The notes under the pieces were generated by a model. The model did not search any database. It was given only the letters and a program-made list of their open reading frames with translations, and was not told the DNA's origin. Source: Ruegeria sp. Alg231-54 (GTDB taxonomy: Bacteria > Pseudomonadota > Alphaproteobacteria > Rhodobacterales > Rhodobacteraceae). Taken from it: a stretch of DNA of 64,000 nt. The stretch is from positions 372,001-436,000 of the forward strand of contig NZ_FREZ01000001.1 of assembly GCF_900143525.1 (NCBI RefSeq), written 5' to 3'. The position numbers were made by a program, and so were the translations under genes. This document shows, piece after piece, positions 37,966 to 47,205 of this stretch. Numbering within the stretch: position 1 is the stretch's first letter; each line of letters opens with the position of its first letter.

Positions 37966-38397
37966 ATGTCGCACGCAGATCTACTCAGAGAGTGGTATTC
38001 CGAGGTTTGGGAAAAAGGCAATACAGACGCGATTGACCAGTATTTTGCCCCCGAAGCCATGGCCGAAGGGCTTATTCCGGACATGCAGGTCGGTGCGGAT
38101 GATTTCCGGGATCTGGTCATGGCCTTCCGTCATATCCTTGGTGACATTCAGGTCGACATTCCCAAAATCATCGAAAACGGCGATAGGGTATCCGCCATCA
38201 TTCACTTGCGTACGACACGCGCCGACAATGGTGCTCCGCTTCAGGCCACTGGCAGCGTCATGGGACGGATCAAAAACGGCCGGATGGTTGGGGCGTATAA
38301 CCAGTTCGATTTCATCTCACTCTTCGAACAACTCGGCCAGTTTCCGCAGGACACATTGCCCGTGTGTATGACCGGTCAAAGGCTGGGTTGGGCTTGA
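37966..38397 (+). CDS. SnoaL-like/ester cyclase-type NTF2-fold protein
   Basis: A 143-residue protein of the SnoaL-like polyketide cyclase/ester cyclase group: an N-terminal helix with LLREWYSEVWEKGN, YFAPEAMAEGL, a central GADDFRDLVMAFRHILGDIQ and C-terminal strands KNGRMVGAYNQFDFISLFEQLGQ. AAGGAGAG precedes the ATG. The fold is catalytically diverse and I cannot assign a substrate. It stands alone between ssrA and the chromate genes. Confidence 0.8.
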   Translation: MSHADLLREWYSEVWEKGNTDAIDQYFAPEAMAEGLIPDMQVGADDFRDLVMAFRHILGDIQVDIPKIIENGDRVSAIIHLRTTRADNGAPLQATGSVMGRIKNGRMVGAYNQFDFISLFEQLGQFPQDTLPVCMTGQRLGWA

Positions 38398-38405
38398 TCG
38401 CCTAA

Positions 38406-38461
38406 GCAATCTTGACCCCCTCGGCGCTAACGCGGTAGCAAGTGCTATGGGGTAAGATTGC
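38406..38461 (+). ncRNA. Hairpin leader upstream of the rhodanese-ChrB gene
   Basis: GCAATCTT (38406-38413) pairs with AAGATTGC (38454-38461), and after a bulged G, ACCCC (38415-38419) pairs with GGGGT (38449-38453), enclosing a TAGC-AAGT-GCTA tetraloop hairpin (38436-38447). It lies 63 bp before the start codon with no T-run, so it looks like a cis-acting leader. Conserved RNA motifs named after chrB have been described; whether this is one I cannot confirm. Confidence 0.5.
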
Positions 38462-38523
38462 GAACACCCCGTGAGGCGTCAGCCCAAGTTTCGCATGTAT
38501 CCGACAAAACCAGGAGACATGCT

Positions 38524-39339
38524 GTGCCCGCACCAAACTCGATCACCCCAAAGCAATTGTTAAGACTGATAGGCACGCCGCAATCCCCCATACTGATCGA
38601 CATTTGTATGGATCCGGATTTTGAGGCTGACCCCTATCTTATCCCTGGCTCTGTGCGCCATCCTGCGAAGGATATCGAGGGGCTGGTCAACCTGATAGGT
38701 GACCGACCTGCAGTCGTGATTTGCCAGAAAGGCAAGAAACTCAGCCAGGCCGTCGTTTCTTGGTTGCAGGGCGAAGGTGTGCAGGCCGAGTATCTGGAGG
38801 GTGGCATGTTTGCGTGGCGAGACATGCCAGACGCTCCGCGTGTGCCTACGAAAGCGTTTTCGATGCTGCAGCCCAAAGGATCCCTTTGGGTAACCCGACA
38901 CCGACCAAAGATCGATCGCATCGCCTGCCCCTGGCTGATCCGGCGGTTTGTGGACCCAAATGCCAAGTTCCTGTTTGTTGCCCCGTCGGAAGTCGACGCC
39001 ACCGCTGCAATATTTGACGCGACCCCTTTTGACATCGAAGGCGCTCATTGGAGCCACCGGCAAGACAAATGCACCTTTGACACTATGCTGGACGAATTCG
39101 CACTGCACACGCCCGCGCTGGATCGGCTTGCAACGATCGTTCGGGCTGCAGACACCAATCGCCATGACCTTGCGCCGGAAGCTGCCGGGTTGCTTGCGGT
39201 CTCTGTCGGGTTGTCCCGGCAATACCGCGACGATCACGAAAACCTCGCGGCAGGAATGCACCTGTATGATGCGCTGTATCGCTGGGCGCGCGACGGGTTT
39301 GAAGAGCAACACGACTGGCCAATGGATCGCAAATCATGA
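38524..39339 (+). CDS. Rhodanese-ChrB fusion, chromate resistance protein
   Basis: A 271-residue two-domain protein. Residues 1-105 form a rhodanese domain with the active-loop cysteine C67 in VVICQKGKKLS. Residues about 125-265 match the C-terminal ChrB domain (RPKIDRIACPWLIRRFVDPNAKFL, EGAHWSHRQDKCTFD, LYDALYRW). Such proteins regulate or assist chromate efflux. GTG 38524 follows AGGAG at a good distance; conserved sequence begins soon after. The stop overlaps chrA by four bases (ATGA), so the two are coupled. Confidence 0.88.
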   Translation: MPAPNSITPKQLLRLIGTPQSPILIDICMDPDFEADPYLIPGSVRHPAKDIEGLVNLIGDRPAVVICQKGKKLSQAVVSWLQGEGVQAEYLEGGMFAWRDMPDAPRVPTKAFSMLQPKGSLWVTRHRPKIDRIACPWLIRRFVDPNAKFLFVAPSEVDATAAIFDATPFDIEGAHWSHRQDKCTFDTMLDEFALHTPALDRLATIVRAADTNRHDLAPEAAGLLAVSVGLSRQYRDDHENLAAGMHLYDALYRWARDGFEEQHDWPMDRKS

Positions 39340-40589
39340 CCCCGACCCTATCGGAGCTGGTTCGTATCTTTGGACGCATCGGGCTTTTGTCCTTTGGGGG
39401 GCCTGCGGCGCAAATCTCACTGATGCATCAGGAATTGGTGGAAAAACGCCCGTGGCTTAACGAACAATCGTATCTGCGGGCGCTGTCTCTTTGCATGCTA
39501 TTGCCCGGACCCGAGGCCATGCAACTTGCCACATATGCCGGCTGGCGGTTGCGCGGCGTGACCGGAGGGTTGATCGCCGGCGGCCTGTTCGTCATCCCCG
39601 GCGCGCTGATCATCGCCGTTTTGGTCGGGCTTTACGCAGCTTTTGGGGACCTGCCTCTGGTTCAGGCCGCTTTCCTTGGTGTGAAGGCCACGGTAATCAT
39701 CATTGTCCTTCAGGCGCTTAGAAACCTGTCGCGCAAAGCCCTGACCGATGTGGAGCACCGGGCAATCGCCGGATTGGGCTTTGTCGCAATCTTTGCCTTT
39801 AACCTGCCTTTTCCCTTGATCATTCTGGCTGCAGCGCTTTGGGGGTATCTGAGCTTCAAGGGTGAGGCCAACACCGCCCAAACGCCCCCTGCCCCAAGTG
39901 CGACGCTCCCGCTGCGCACCTGTGCCATCTGGCTGACCCTATGGCTTGGCCCATTGGTGTTGCTGAGCGTTACTGGTCAGAAATTGCTGAGCGATCTCGG
40001 GTGGTTCTTCGCCCGCCTGGCTGTTGTTACGTTCGGCGGCGCCTATGCGGTTCTGGCGTATATGACCCAAACCGTCGTGGACAAATATCAGTGGATCAGC
40101 ACGGATCAGATGATTGATGCGCTGGGGCTGGCGGAGACGACACCCGGTCCTCTGATCCTGGTCACACAGTTTGTGGCCATGCTGACAGGGCAGATCTCAG
40201 GCGGGATCCCTTTAGCACTTGCCGCTGGTGCGGTGGCCCTTTGGGCCACGTTTGTTCCGTGTTTCCTGTGGATCTTCCTTGCCGCACCTTATCTGGACCA
40301 ACTGGCCGCCCGTCCACGGCTATCCGCAGCCCTGCACGGGATTACAGCGGCGGTTGTCGGTGTGATTCTCAACCTTTCCGTGTGGTTTGCTCTTAACGTT
40401 CTTTTCGGAACAATCCCGGAATTGGCATGGGGACCCCTAACCATCCCATGGCCCGAACTTGCAACACTGAACATAAAGGCACTGCTTTTAACGTTCATGG
40501 CCGGGGTGTTGATATTCAAGCTAAAATTCGGCATGGGAATGACCTTGGCTCTGATGGCCATGGCCGGAGTTGTATTTCATTTTCTTTGA
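39336..40589 (+). CDS. chrA: Chromate efflux transporter ChrA (two CHR domains)
   Basis: A 417-residue CHR-family transporter with two homologous halves of about six spans each. The first half opens GLLSFGGPAAQISLMHQELVE and the second VVTFGGAYAVLAYMTQTVVD. Both carry the GGP/GGA and PGP (LPGPEAMQLA, TTPGPLILV) family motifs. It exports chromate, or possibly sulfate-like oxyanions. It is translationally coupled to the rhodanese-ChrB gene and probably controlled by the hairpin leader at 38406. Confidence 0.94.
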   Translation: MTPTLSELVRIFGRIGLLSFGGPAAQISLMHQELVEKRPWLNEQSYLRALSLCMLLPGPEAMQLATYAGWRLRGVTGGLIAGGLFVIPGALIIAVLVGLYAAFGDLPLVQAAFLGVKATVIIIVLQALRNLSRKALTDVEHRAIAGLGFVAIFAFNLPFPLIILAAALWGYLSFKGEANTAQTPPAPSATLPLRTCAIWLTLWLGPLVLLSVTGQKLLSDLGWFFARLAVVTFGGAYAVLAYMTQTVVDKYQWISTDQMIDALGLAETTPGPLILVTQFVAMLTGQISGGIPLALAAGAVALWATFVPCFLWIFLAAPYLDQLAARPRLSAALHGITAAVVGVILNLSVWFALNVLFGTIPELAWGPLTIPWPELATLNIKALLLTFMAGVLIFKLKFGMGMTLALMAMAGVVFHFL

Positions 40590-40665
40590 ACAATCCACCA
40601 ACTCCCGGTCTTTCGTTTCCGAACGAATCCCCTATGCTTGAGATAACCACTTTTGAGGATGAAAC

Positions 40666-41127
40666 ATGTCGCAGGACATTGACTATGGAACCCTGATGCA
40701 TACCGCCATGCGCGGCCTCATTCAGAAGGTTCTGACCAACGTTTCTGAAAACGGTCTGCCTGGGGCGCATCATTTCTTCATCACGTTCGACACACGGCAG
40801 GACGGTGTTGAACTGGCCGATTGGCTGCGCGAACGTTACCCCGAAGAAATGACGGTCGTCATGCAGCACTGGTTCGAAAACCTTGATGTCGGCGACAACG
40901 GTTTCGCGATCACGCTGAATTTCGGTGACGCACCAGAACCGCTTTATATTCCGTATGATGCGATCAAAACCTTCGTGGATCCGTCGGTTGAATTCGGACT
41001 GCGTTTCGAAAGTCCGGAAGACGAAGAAGAGGTTGCGACCCATATCGTCGAAGAATCGATTGAGGTTGAGGAAACTCCGGTCCAGCAAGACGCGGATGTC
41101 GTTTCACTGGACAGCTTCAGAAAGTAG
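40666..41127 (+). CDS. sspB: SspB-type ClpXP adaptor (alpha family)
   Basis: A 153-residue adaptor that tethers ssrA-tagged proteins to ClpXP. The substrate-binding core GLPGAHHFFITFDTRQDGVEL and FAITLNFGDAPEPLYIPYDAIKTFVDPSVEFGLRFE is the alpha-type SspB domain. A flexible acidic linker (EDEEEVATHIVEESIEVEE) leads to the C-terminal ClpX-binding tail VVSLDSFRK. It is monocistronic with its own terminator and lies 2.8 kb from ssrA. Confidence 0.93.
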   Translation: MSQDIDYGTLMHTAMRGLIQKVLTNVSENGLPGAHHFFITFDTRQDGVELADWLRERYPEEMTVVMQHWFENLDVGDNGFAITLNFGDAPEPLYIPYDAIKTFVDPSVEFGLRFESPEDEEEVATHIVEESIEVEETPVQQDADVVSLDSFRK

Positions 41128-41140
41128 GCTCAGACTTACA

Positions 41141-41171
41141 AACCCCGCCTCTCGCGGGGTTTATTTTTTTT
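41141..41171 (+). terminator. Intrinsic terminator of sspB
   Basis: AACCCCGC (41141-41148) and GCGGGGTT (41154-41161) form an 8-bp stem with a CTCTC loop, followed by a nearly unbroken T-run to 41171. The T-run encodes the lysine-rich C terminus of the convergent gene. Confidence 0.9.
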
Positions 41172-41724
41172 TGAGGAACGTATCGACCGAGCGGGATTTA
41201 ATCCCGTTACGGAACCGCGAAAAGGACAGGTTCAGCCCACCGTCGGCCAGCGTGCGATCGAACTGCTGCAATTCATAGCCACCGTTTTCATCAATGAACA
41301 ACGAAAACACCGTCAGAGTCTCGCCCTCGATCCGGCCCCAGACGAACGGTTCACCCTGCATCGGGTCCAGGGGCACCTCGTGACCAAACACATTGCGCTT
41401 CATCGCCGCTGAATACACGTCTGACCTGTCAGATTGCTTGAAATCGATCGAGAAGGATTGATCTTTGACCCGGCCATCCGGCTTATAGGTCGTGGTCTTC
41501 CAACTGACGTTGAACCCTTCTTTTGTTTCATGGATCGAAACGCTCATATCGCGTGGGGTTTCGGTACCATCATCGTCAACTAAGTTGGCTGAACCGACGT
41601 AATCCCCGATAAAGGGCGTGATGTCCCCGGCCTGGGCCTGAAGATTAGCAAAGACAAGCCAGAATACGGCACCCACCGCGAATGCGATAAGCCGCAGCGG
41701 ATTAACCCGGTTAAATTGCAGCAC
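41161..41724 (-). CDS. Secreted/periplasmic protein of unknown function
   Basis: A 187-residue protein. The N terminus has a signal peptide or anchor (PLRLIAFAVGAVFWLVFANL) with probable cleavage after AQA near residue 32. The mature part is beta-rich (FIGDYVGSANLVDD, FNVSWKTTTYKPDGRVKDQSF, GEPFVWGRIEGETLTVFSLF), suggesting a small lipocalin-like barrel. The C terminus KKK overlaps the sspB terminator. I do not recognise a named family. It is divergent from fumC. Confidence 0.75.
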   Translation of the reverse strand: MLQFNRVNPLRLIAFAVGAVFWLVFANLQAQAGDITPFIGDYVGSANLVDDDGTETPRDMSVSIHETKEGFNVSWKTTTYKPDGRVKDQSFSIDFKQSDRSDVYSAAMKRNVFGHEVPLDPMQGEPFVWGRIEGETLTVFSLFIDENGGYELQQFDRTLADGGLNLSFSRFRNGIKSRSVDTFLKKK

Positions 41725-41931
41725 CTGACCCTCCAGCGTTTTGATCTTGCTATTCTACCCCAGTCACAGGCGCACACAATGGTCCTAGTACCTGTGTATC
41801 AAAGAAAAATGCCCCACCCCAACGCCTATACCTTTGGTCTGCTTACGCTTATGGTGCGCGCAACTGGCCGATTGCGCGATGACGCCGTCACGGGTAAACG
41901 GCATACGACTGCATACTAGACGGAGTGACCG

Positions 41932-43323
41932 ATGTCCCAGACCCGCACCGAATCCGACAGCTTTGGCCCGTTGGAAGTTCCCGCCGACAAATATTGGGGT
42001 GCACAGACTCAACGCTCGATCATGAACTTTCCGATCGGCTGGGAAAAGCAACCTGTCGCTATCGTGCGTGCGTTGGGCGTCATCAAAAAGGCCTGTGCGA
42101 TGGAGAACAAAGCCATCGGCAAGCTGGATGCCAAGATCGCAGACGCCGTTATCCAGGCCGCGGGTGAAGTGATTGAGGGTAAGTTTGACGACAACTTCCC
42201 GCTGGTCGTGTGGCAAACCGGTTCGGGTACTCAGTCGAACATGAACTCGAACGAAGTGATCGCCAATCGCGCGATTGAAATCGTGGGCGGTGTGATCGGC
42301 TCGAAAGAGCCTGTGCACCCGAACGATCACTGCAATATGGGTCAGTCGTCAAACGACACTTTCCCGACGGCAATGCACATCGCCACCGCCATGAGCGTGC
42401 GCGACATATTGCTGCCCGGGCTTGAGAAATTTGCGTCAGCACTGGAAGCCAAAGCGAAAGAGTTCGCAGGAATCATCAAAATCGGCCGCACACACACTCA
42501 GGATGCGACCCCTTTGACGCTGGAACAGGAGTTTGGCGGCTATGCGCACCAGATCCGCCAAGGGATCGCTCGCGTCGAGGCTGCAATGCCCGGCATCTAT
42601 GAACTGGCGCAAGGCGGCACCGCCGTCGGCACCGGTCTGAACACGCATGATGGCTGGGATGAGGCCGTCGCAAAGAACATGGCTGACATCACCGGCCTGC
42701 CCTTCGTTACCGCGCCCAACAAATTCGAAGCGCTTGCTGCCCATGATGCTATGGTCTTCCTGTCAGGCGCGTTGGCGACGATTGCGGGCTCTTGCTACAA
42801 AATCGCCAACGACATCCGTTTCCTGGGCTCTGGCCCGCGGTCTGGCTTGGGTGAGTTGATCCTGCCGGAGAATGAGCCGGGTTCGTCGATCATGCCCGGC
42901 AAGGTGAACCCAACACAGGCCGAGGCACTGACACAGGTGGCCGCGCATGTAATAGGCAACGATGCGGCGATGAAGTTCGCTGGCTCACAGGGTCATTTCC
43001 AGTTGAACGTCTACAATCCGATGATGTCGTACAATCTGCTGCAATCCATTCAGCTACTGGGTGATGCCACCGACAGCTTTACCGAGCGTATGCTGCTGGG
43101 CATCAAGGCCAATGAACCACGCATCGATAAGCTGATGAAGGAATCCCTGATGCTGGTCACGGCGCTGGCCCCGACCATCGGTTACGACAACGCCACTACT
43201 GTCGCCAAAACGGCGCATAAGAACGGCACGACCCTCAAGGAAGAAGCCATTGCGCTGGGCTTTGTTGATGAGGAGACATTCGATGCGGTCGTGCGGCCCG
43301 AGCACATGATCGGCCCCAAGTGA
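41932..43323 (+). CDS. fumC: Class II fumarate hydratase
   Basis: A 463-residue fumarase of the aspartase/fumarase superfamily, interconverting fumarate and malate in the TCA cycle. The signature [13 protein letters not shown] is complete, and the substrate segments [14 protein letters not shown] and [11 protein letters not shown] are present. It is the iron-independent type. It opens a four-gene operon: the next three small genes overlap one another by four bases each. ATG 41932 is preceded by GGAG. Confidence 0.97.
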   Translation: MSQTRTESDSFGPLEVPADKYWGAQTQRSIMNFPIGWEKQPVAIVRALGVIKKACAMENKAIGKLDAKIADAVIQAAGEVIEGKFDDNFPLVVWQTGSGTQSNMNSNEVIANRAIEIVGGVIGSKEPVHPNDHCNMGQSSNDTFPTAMHIATAMSVRDILLPGLEKFASALEAKAKEFAGIIKIGRTHTQDATPLTLEQEFGGYAHQIRQGIARVEAAMPGIYELAQGGTAVGTGLNTHDGWDEAVAKNMADITGLPFVTAPNKFEALAAHDAMVFLSGALATIAGSCYKIANDIRFLGSGPRSGLGELILPENEPGSSIMPGKVNPTQAEALTQVAAHVIGNDAAMKFAGSQGHFQLNVYNPMMSYNLLQSIQLLGDATDSFTERMLLGIKANEPRIDKLMKESLMLVTALAPTIGYDNATTVAKTAHKNGTTLKEEAIALGFVDEETFDAVVRPEHMIGPK

Positions 43324-43844
43324 TCGGGTGGCGTCAGCCTGCCTGCCTGTGCCTGCTTATTGCGGGCACAGCGAACTCAGCTCAGGCTGACCTGTTCGAC
43401 CTGATCGACTCTCGGTTGGAATGGATGCAGGACGTTGCTGCGTTCAAACACGCCAATGACCGCCCGGTCGAAGACCTTGAGCGTGAAAAAGTCGTGATTG
43501 ACAAAACCTTGGAACAAGCAGCGCTTGCGGGCGTTGACCCGGACAGCGCTCAGCTGTTTTTCGAAGCGCAGATCGAAGCCGCGAAAGAGATTCAATCCTG
43601 TTGGATTGAACGGTGGACCGAAGACCAAACCTCTGTTCCCGAAAGCTATGCGGATCTGACGACCGAGGTGCGCCCCGCTCTGTTGGATTTGGGCGGGCAA
43701 ATCCTTGACACATTGTCAGATAAACCACCGGTCTCAACTGCGTCGCAGGCTGATTTTCTGGACACCGTGAATGTCGAGTGCCTTTCAGATGACAGCCGTG
43801 CGGAATTGTTCGATAGTCTGATCAAAGTGAGACATGCGCAATGA
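43320..43844 (+). CDS. Exported protein of unknown function downstream of fumC
   Basis: A 174-residue protein with a Sec signal peptide (hydrophobic [17 protein letters not shown], cleavage near residue 21). The mature protein is helical and acidic, with two cysteines that may pair (CWIERW and VECLSD). The start overlaps the fumC stop by four bases. I do not recognise a family. It is probably cotranscribed with fumC, DUF4169 and RHH genes. Confidence 0.75.
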   Translation: MIGWRQPACLCLLIAGTANSAQADLFDLIDSRLEWMQDVAAFKHANDRPVEDLEREKVVIDKTLEQAALAGVDPDSAQLFFEAQIEAAKEIQSCWIERWTEDQTSVPESYADLTTEVRPALLDLGGQILDTLSDKPPVSTASQADFLDTVNVECLSDDSRAELFDSLIKVRHAQ

Positions 43845-44017
43845 CGGAACCGGTCAATCTGAAAAAATTTCGAAAAAAAAAAGCGCGGACCGAAAACAAG
43901 GCCCGCGCTGATCAAAATGCCGTTGCCTTTGGCCGCACCAAGGCCGAAAAGGATCTGGCAAAAAAGCAGCAACACAAGCTGAACCAAAACCACGAAGGCC
44001 GTAAGTTGGACAAATGA
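43841..44017 (+). CDS. DUF4169 small basic protein
   Basis: A 58-residue, lysine- and arginine-rich protein too short for many length cut-offs. The opening EPVNLKKFRKKKARTE and the stretch RADQNAVAFGRTKAEKDLA are the DUF4169 pattern. It overlaps both neighbours by four bases (ATGA), so it is a coupled member of the fumC operon. Its charge suggests nucleic-acid or protein binding; function unknown. Confidence 0.82.
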   Translation: MTEPVNLKKFRKKKARTENKARADQNAVAFGRTKAEKDLAKKQQHKLNQNHEGRKLDK

Positions 44018-44232
44018 GCGGACGCCCGGTCAAACGATCCCTGACGCTGAAAGGCCATCGGACATCCGTATCGCTGGAAGATGAATTCTGGCAGGCGTTC
44101 CGAGCTATTGCCAATGAAAAAAAATTACCAATCAACGCTTTGGCAGCCGAAATTGATGTCGAGCGTGATCCGGAAATCGGACTTGCATCCGCCATAAGGG
44201 TTTTCATTCTGAACTGGTATCAATCCAAGTAA
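44014..44232 (+). CDS. Ribbon-helix-helix domain protein
   Basis: A 72-residue protein of the RHH_4 type: a beta strand with KRSLTLKGHRTSVSLED, then EFWQAFRAIANEKKLPINALAAEID and a C-terminal helix ending ILNWYQSK. Such proteins may be small DNA-binding regulators. It starts within the DUF4169 stop and closes the operon. The combination fumC-DUF4169-RHH appears to be an alphaproteobacterial arrangement; the target is unknown. Confidence 0.85.
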   Translation: MSGRPVKRSLTLKGHRTSVSLEDEFWQAFRAIANEKKLPINALAAEIDVERDPEIGLASAIRVFILNWYQSK

Positions 44233-44295
44233 ATCAGTCTTGCTCTGACATCCTGAAACCGCTTACAGTAAAAGGAACAAAAGGAGTACGAAGCG

Positions 44296-44898
44296 GTGGT
44301 TGATACAGTTCTAGGTCCAGACGGAAAACCACGCTGCGCGTGGTGTCAGGCCGCGCCCGAATTCTTTGACTACCACGATCAGGAATGGGGGTATCCGGTT
44401 GGTGACGACCAACGCCTATTCGAAAAGCTATGCCTCGAAAGCTTTCAATCCGGTCTAAGCTGGCGCACGATTTTGTCCAAGCGCGAGAACTTTCGGAAAG
44501 CTTTAAAAGCTTTTGATATCAACGCAGTAGCCGTGTTTGATGATGCAGATACAAAGCGCTTGTTACAAGATGCAGGAATTGTGCGACATCGTGGAAAGAT
44601 CGAGGCCGTGATTAACAACGCACGCCGCGCGCAAGAGTTAATCGCAGCCGAAGGGTCTTTGGCCGCATATGTGTGGCGGTACGAGGCGGATACACCGCCT
44701 GCCCCGCAAACCGCTTCAACGTCGCCGGAATCTGTGGCGATGTCGAAAGACCTGAAGAAACGGGGCTGGAAGTTTGTCGGGCCGACGACCGTGTTTGCCT
44801 TTATGCAAGCAATGGGGCTGGTGAATGATCACGCCGAAGGTTGCGTCATGCGTGAAAAAGCGGCGCAGTTGCGCCGCGAATTCACCAAACCCCAATAG
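44296..44898 (+). CDS. tag: DNA-3-methyladenine glycosylase I
   Basis: A 200-residue Tag-family glycosylase excising 3-methyladenine. RCAWCQ...YHDQEWGYPVGDD at the N terminus holds zinc and base-pocket residues, FQSGLSWRTILSKRENF is the conserved core, and the C-terminal HAEGCVM provides further metal ligands. GTG 44296 is nine bases after AAGGAG. It ends 3 bp from the convergent aldolase gene with no room for a separate terminator. Confidence 0.94.
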   Translation: MVDTVLGPDGKPRCAWCQAAPEFFDYHDQEWGYPVGDDQRLFEKLCLESFQSGLSWRTILSKRENFRKALKAFDINAVAVFDDADTKRLLQDAGIVRHRGKIEAVINNARRAQELIAAEGSLAAYVWRYEADTPPAPQTASTSPESVAMSKDLKKRGWKFVGPTTVFAFMQAMGLVNDHAEGCVMREKAAQLRREFTKPQ

Positions 44899-44901
44899 TG
44901 T

Positions 44902-45783
44902 TTAGATTGACGCGCGGAAAATCTTGTCGATGTTTCCGCCCAAGGCCGCGTTGAACTCGGAATCTGATTGCTTTTTTGACAATCCTTCGGTCAACGCGCG
45001 CGAGAAGGACGCGATCATCTTACCATTCTGGCCCAGCAGATCGCAGGCCTGTTCCGTCGAATAACCGCCCGACAGTGCAACCACGCGCAGAACACGCGGA
45101 TGATCGGCCAATTCGTCATACAAGTTAGCCTGGTTAGGGATCGTCAGCTTGAGCATGACGTCCTGCCCGTCAACCAATTGATCAAGGTTTTTCAGGATTT
45201 CAGCCTTCAGGATGTCTTCTGCTTCGGCTTTTGTCGCCGAGTTGATGTTCACCTCGGGCTCAACAATCGGAACCATTCCTGCGGCTAAGACTTCACGCGC
45301 AACGTCAAACTGCTGTGCAGCAACGGCTGCGATGCCTTCAGCATTTGCCTCATGAATGACCGAGCGCTCCTTGGTGCCGAAAACACCGTCGGCTTTGGCC
45401 AGTGTTGCGGCCAGACCCGGGATGGGTTTCATCATCTGAACGCCATTCGCTTCGTCTTCCAAGCCTTTGTCAATCTTGAGGAAAGGCACAATACCCTTCG
45501 CTGACCACAAATAGTCGGCGACCTTTTGACCATCAATTTGCTCGCCCAGAGTGCGTTCGAACAGGATCGCGCCGATCACTTTGTCCTTGGTGAAATCATC
45601 CGCCAGAATGATCCGCGCGCGCATCTTCTGGATTTCACCGAACATTTCTTCGTCCGAGCTGTATTCAGATGCGTCCACGCCATAAAGCGCCAGCGCCTTG
45701 GGGGTCGAGCCACCGCTTTGATCCAATGCTGCGATGAATCCTGCGCCGTTGGACATTTGTGCGCGTTGTTCTGCTGATGACAT
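44902..45783 (-). CDS. Class I fructose-bisphosphate aldolase
   Basis: A 293-residue Schiff-base aldolase of the short bacterial class I type. Family stretches are AALDQSGGSTPKAL, VPFLKIDKGLEDEANGVQMM and IVEPEVNI, with the substrate loop VALSGGYSTEQA. It would act in glycolysis and gluconeogenesis. ATG 45783 starts the conserved MSSAEQRAQM; upstream in-frame DNA adds 12 poor residues. It stands alone. Confidence 0.93.
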   Translation of the reverse strand: MSSAEQRAQMSNGAGFIAALDQSGGSTPKALALYGVDASEYSSDEEMFGEIQKMRARIILADDFTKDKVIGAILFERTLGEQIDGQKVADYLWSAKGIVPFLKIDKGLEDEANGVQMMKPIPGLAATLAKADGVFGTKERSVIHEANAEGIAAVAAQQFDVAREVLAAGMVPIVEPEVNINSATKAEAEDILKAEILKNLDQLVDGQDVMLKLTIPNQANLYDELADHPRVLRVVALSGGYSTEQACDLLGQNGKMIASFSRALTEGLSKKQSDSEFNAALGGNIDKIFRASI

Positions 45784-45855
45784 AAGACTTTCCCGTTCAA
45801 TATGATTCCGCGATTTCAAACCGCATACAGCAAGGCGTGATAGGATGGTAGTTTG

Positions 45856-47205
45856 TTAGCGCTCAACCAAGCGCAACCAAATTCCGTCTTTCGATCGGAC
45901 GGTCAAATGCGCGACCGGAACCGGTGTTTGTCCCGCGACCAACTCGAACCGGAAGTGTCGCAACAGCATGGATAACAGAAGCGGCCCCTCGATCATGGCG
46001 AACCCGGCACCGGGACATACGCGGGACCCTGTCGAGAATGGAATGTACGCGTTGCGCTGACAGGTCTTTCCATTCTCAGTTCCCCACCGGGTCGGATCAA
46101 ATTCGTCGGGACGTTCCCAGAGCCTTTCCTGCCGATGCAAATGCCACGGGCTGATCACGATTTGCGACCCTTCGGGGACAGCCCTGTTGCGGAAACGTTC
46201 GGGGCATTTCGCTTCACGAACCATCATCGGCACGGGCGGGTAAAGCCGCAGCGCTTCGCGGAACACATCCCGGCTAAGCTTTAGCCGCGACATTACAGAA
46301 AAATCGGGCGTGTCGAGCGCCGCAGCTTCCTCGGCCAGACTGTCCTGCCATTCGGGATACATGGCCATCAAGTACAACGTCCAGGCCAGTGCGGACGCAC
46401 TGGTTTCGTGCCCGGCAAGAAAGAAGATCGCCACCTGATCGACCATTTCCTGCGTGTCAAACCCACGCCCGGTTTCGGGATCACGCGTGGTCATGATCTT
46501 GGTTGCCAGATCATCCGGCGCGCCACCACGAGCGATCAGTTCAGCCCGATCCGCCGTAAGTCGCTGGATTAGCGCCCTGATATCCTTTGCATTCTTCTTG
46601 GTGCGTCTTGAATGCAGCCGCGGCAACCACTTTGGCAGAGGGACAAAGGCCGCAATGTTCAGAATGGGTTGTTCACGCTGATAGCTGCGAAACTTGTCAA
46701 AAACCTGAGCGGCAATTTCGTGTTCGATGGGCACCGAAAACAAGGTGCGAAAGATGACATCCGCCGCGATATGGCTGGTGACCTCTTCAAGCTCAATGAC
46801 ACCACCTGACTGCGGACGCAACCGATCCACCGCTGCTTGACCAGCCGCATGCATCGCCGGAAAGGTATCTTTCAAACGACCGCCCTCGAACGCGGGATCA
46901 ATGATCCTGCGCTGCCTCTTCCAGGTGTCCCCATTGGTCAGAAAGACAGAGTCCCCCAGCAACGGACGCAGCCCCTCACTTATGCGGTTAGATTTGGGAA
47001 AATCATCAGGGCGTTTTTTCAGAACTGTGTCGATCAATTCTGGCTGATTCACCAAGTATGATCGAAAAAACGGCGTGCGAAATTCAGCCATCCAGGCACG
47101 GTACAGCCTATGGGGTTGAGCTGACAGAATGTCCTTGCGAAACAACCTCAAATACCGCCAAAGCGATACTTTATCAGGGCGCGAAGTTGGCTTGGGCGGC
47201 GTCAT
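45856..47205 (-). CDS. Cytochrome P450
   Basis: A 449-residue soluble P450. The I-helix has AGHETSASA, the K-helix ExxR is EALRLYPP, and the heme motif FSTGSRVCPG places the thiolate at C397. No membrane anchor is visible. The sequence is closest in style to bacterial P450s resembling fatty-acid or sterol-type (CYP4/CYP102-like) enzymes. ATG overlaps the preceding alpha/beta-hydrolase gene by four bases, so the two likely act in one pathway, perhaps on a lipid. No ferredoxin partner is adjacent. Confidence 0.93.
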   Translation of the reverse strand: MTPPKPTSRPDKVSLWRYLRLFRKDILSAQPHRLYRAWMAEFRTPFFRSYLVNQPELIDTVLKKRPDDFPKSNRISEGLRPLLGDSVFLTNGDTWKRQRRIIDPAFEGGRLKDTFPAMHAAGQAAVDRLRPQSGGVIELEEVTSHIAADVIFRTLFSVPIEHEIAAQVFDKFRSYQREQPILNIAAFVPLPKWLPRLHSRRTKKNAKDIRALIQRLTADRAELIARGGAPDDLATKIMTTRDPETGRGFDTQEMVDQVAIFFLAGHETSASALAWTLYLMAMYPEWQDSLAEEAAALDTPDFSVMSRLKLSRDVFREALRLYPPVPMMVREAKCPERFRNRAVPEGSQIVISPWHLHRQERLWERPDEFDPTRWGTENGKTCQRNAYIPFSTGSRVCPGAGFAMIEGPLLLSMLLRHFRFELVAGQTPVPVAHLTVRSKDGIWLRLVER

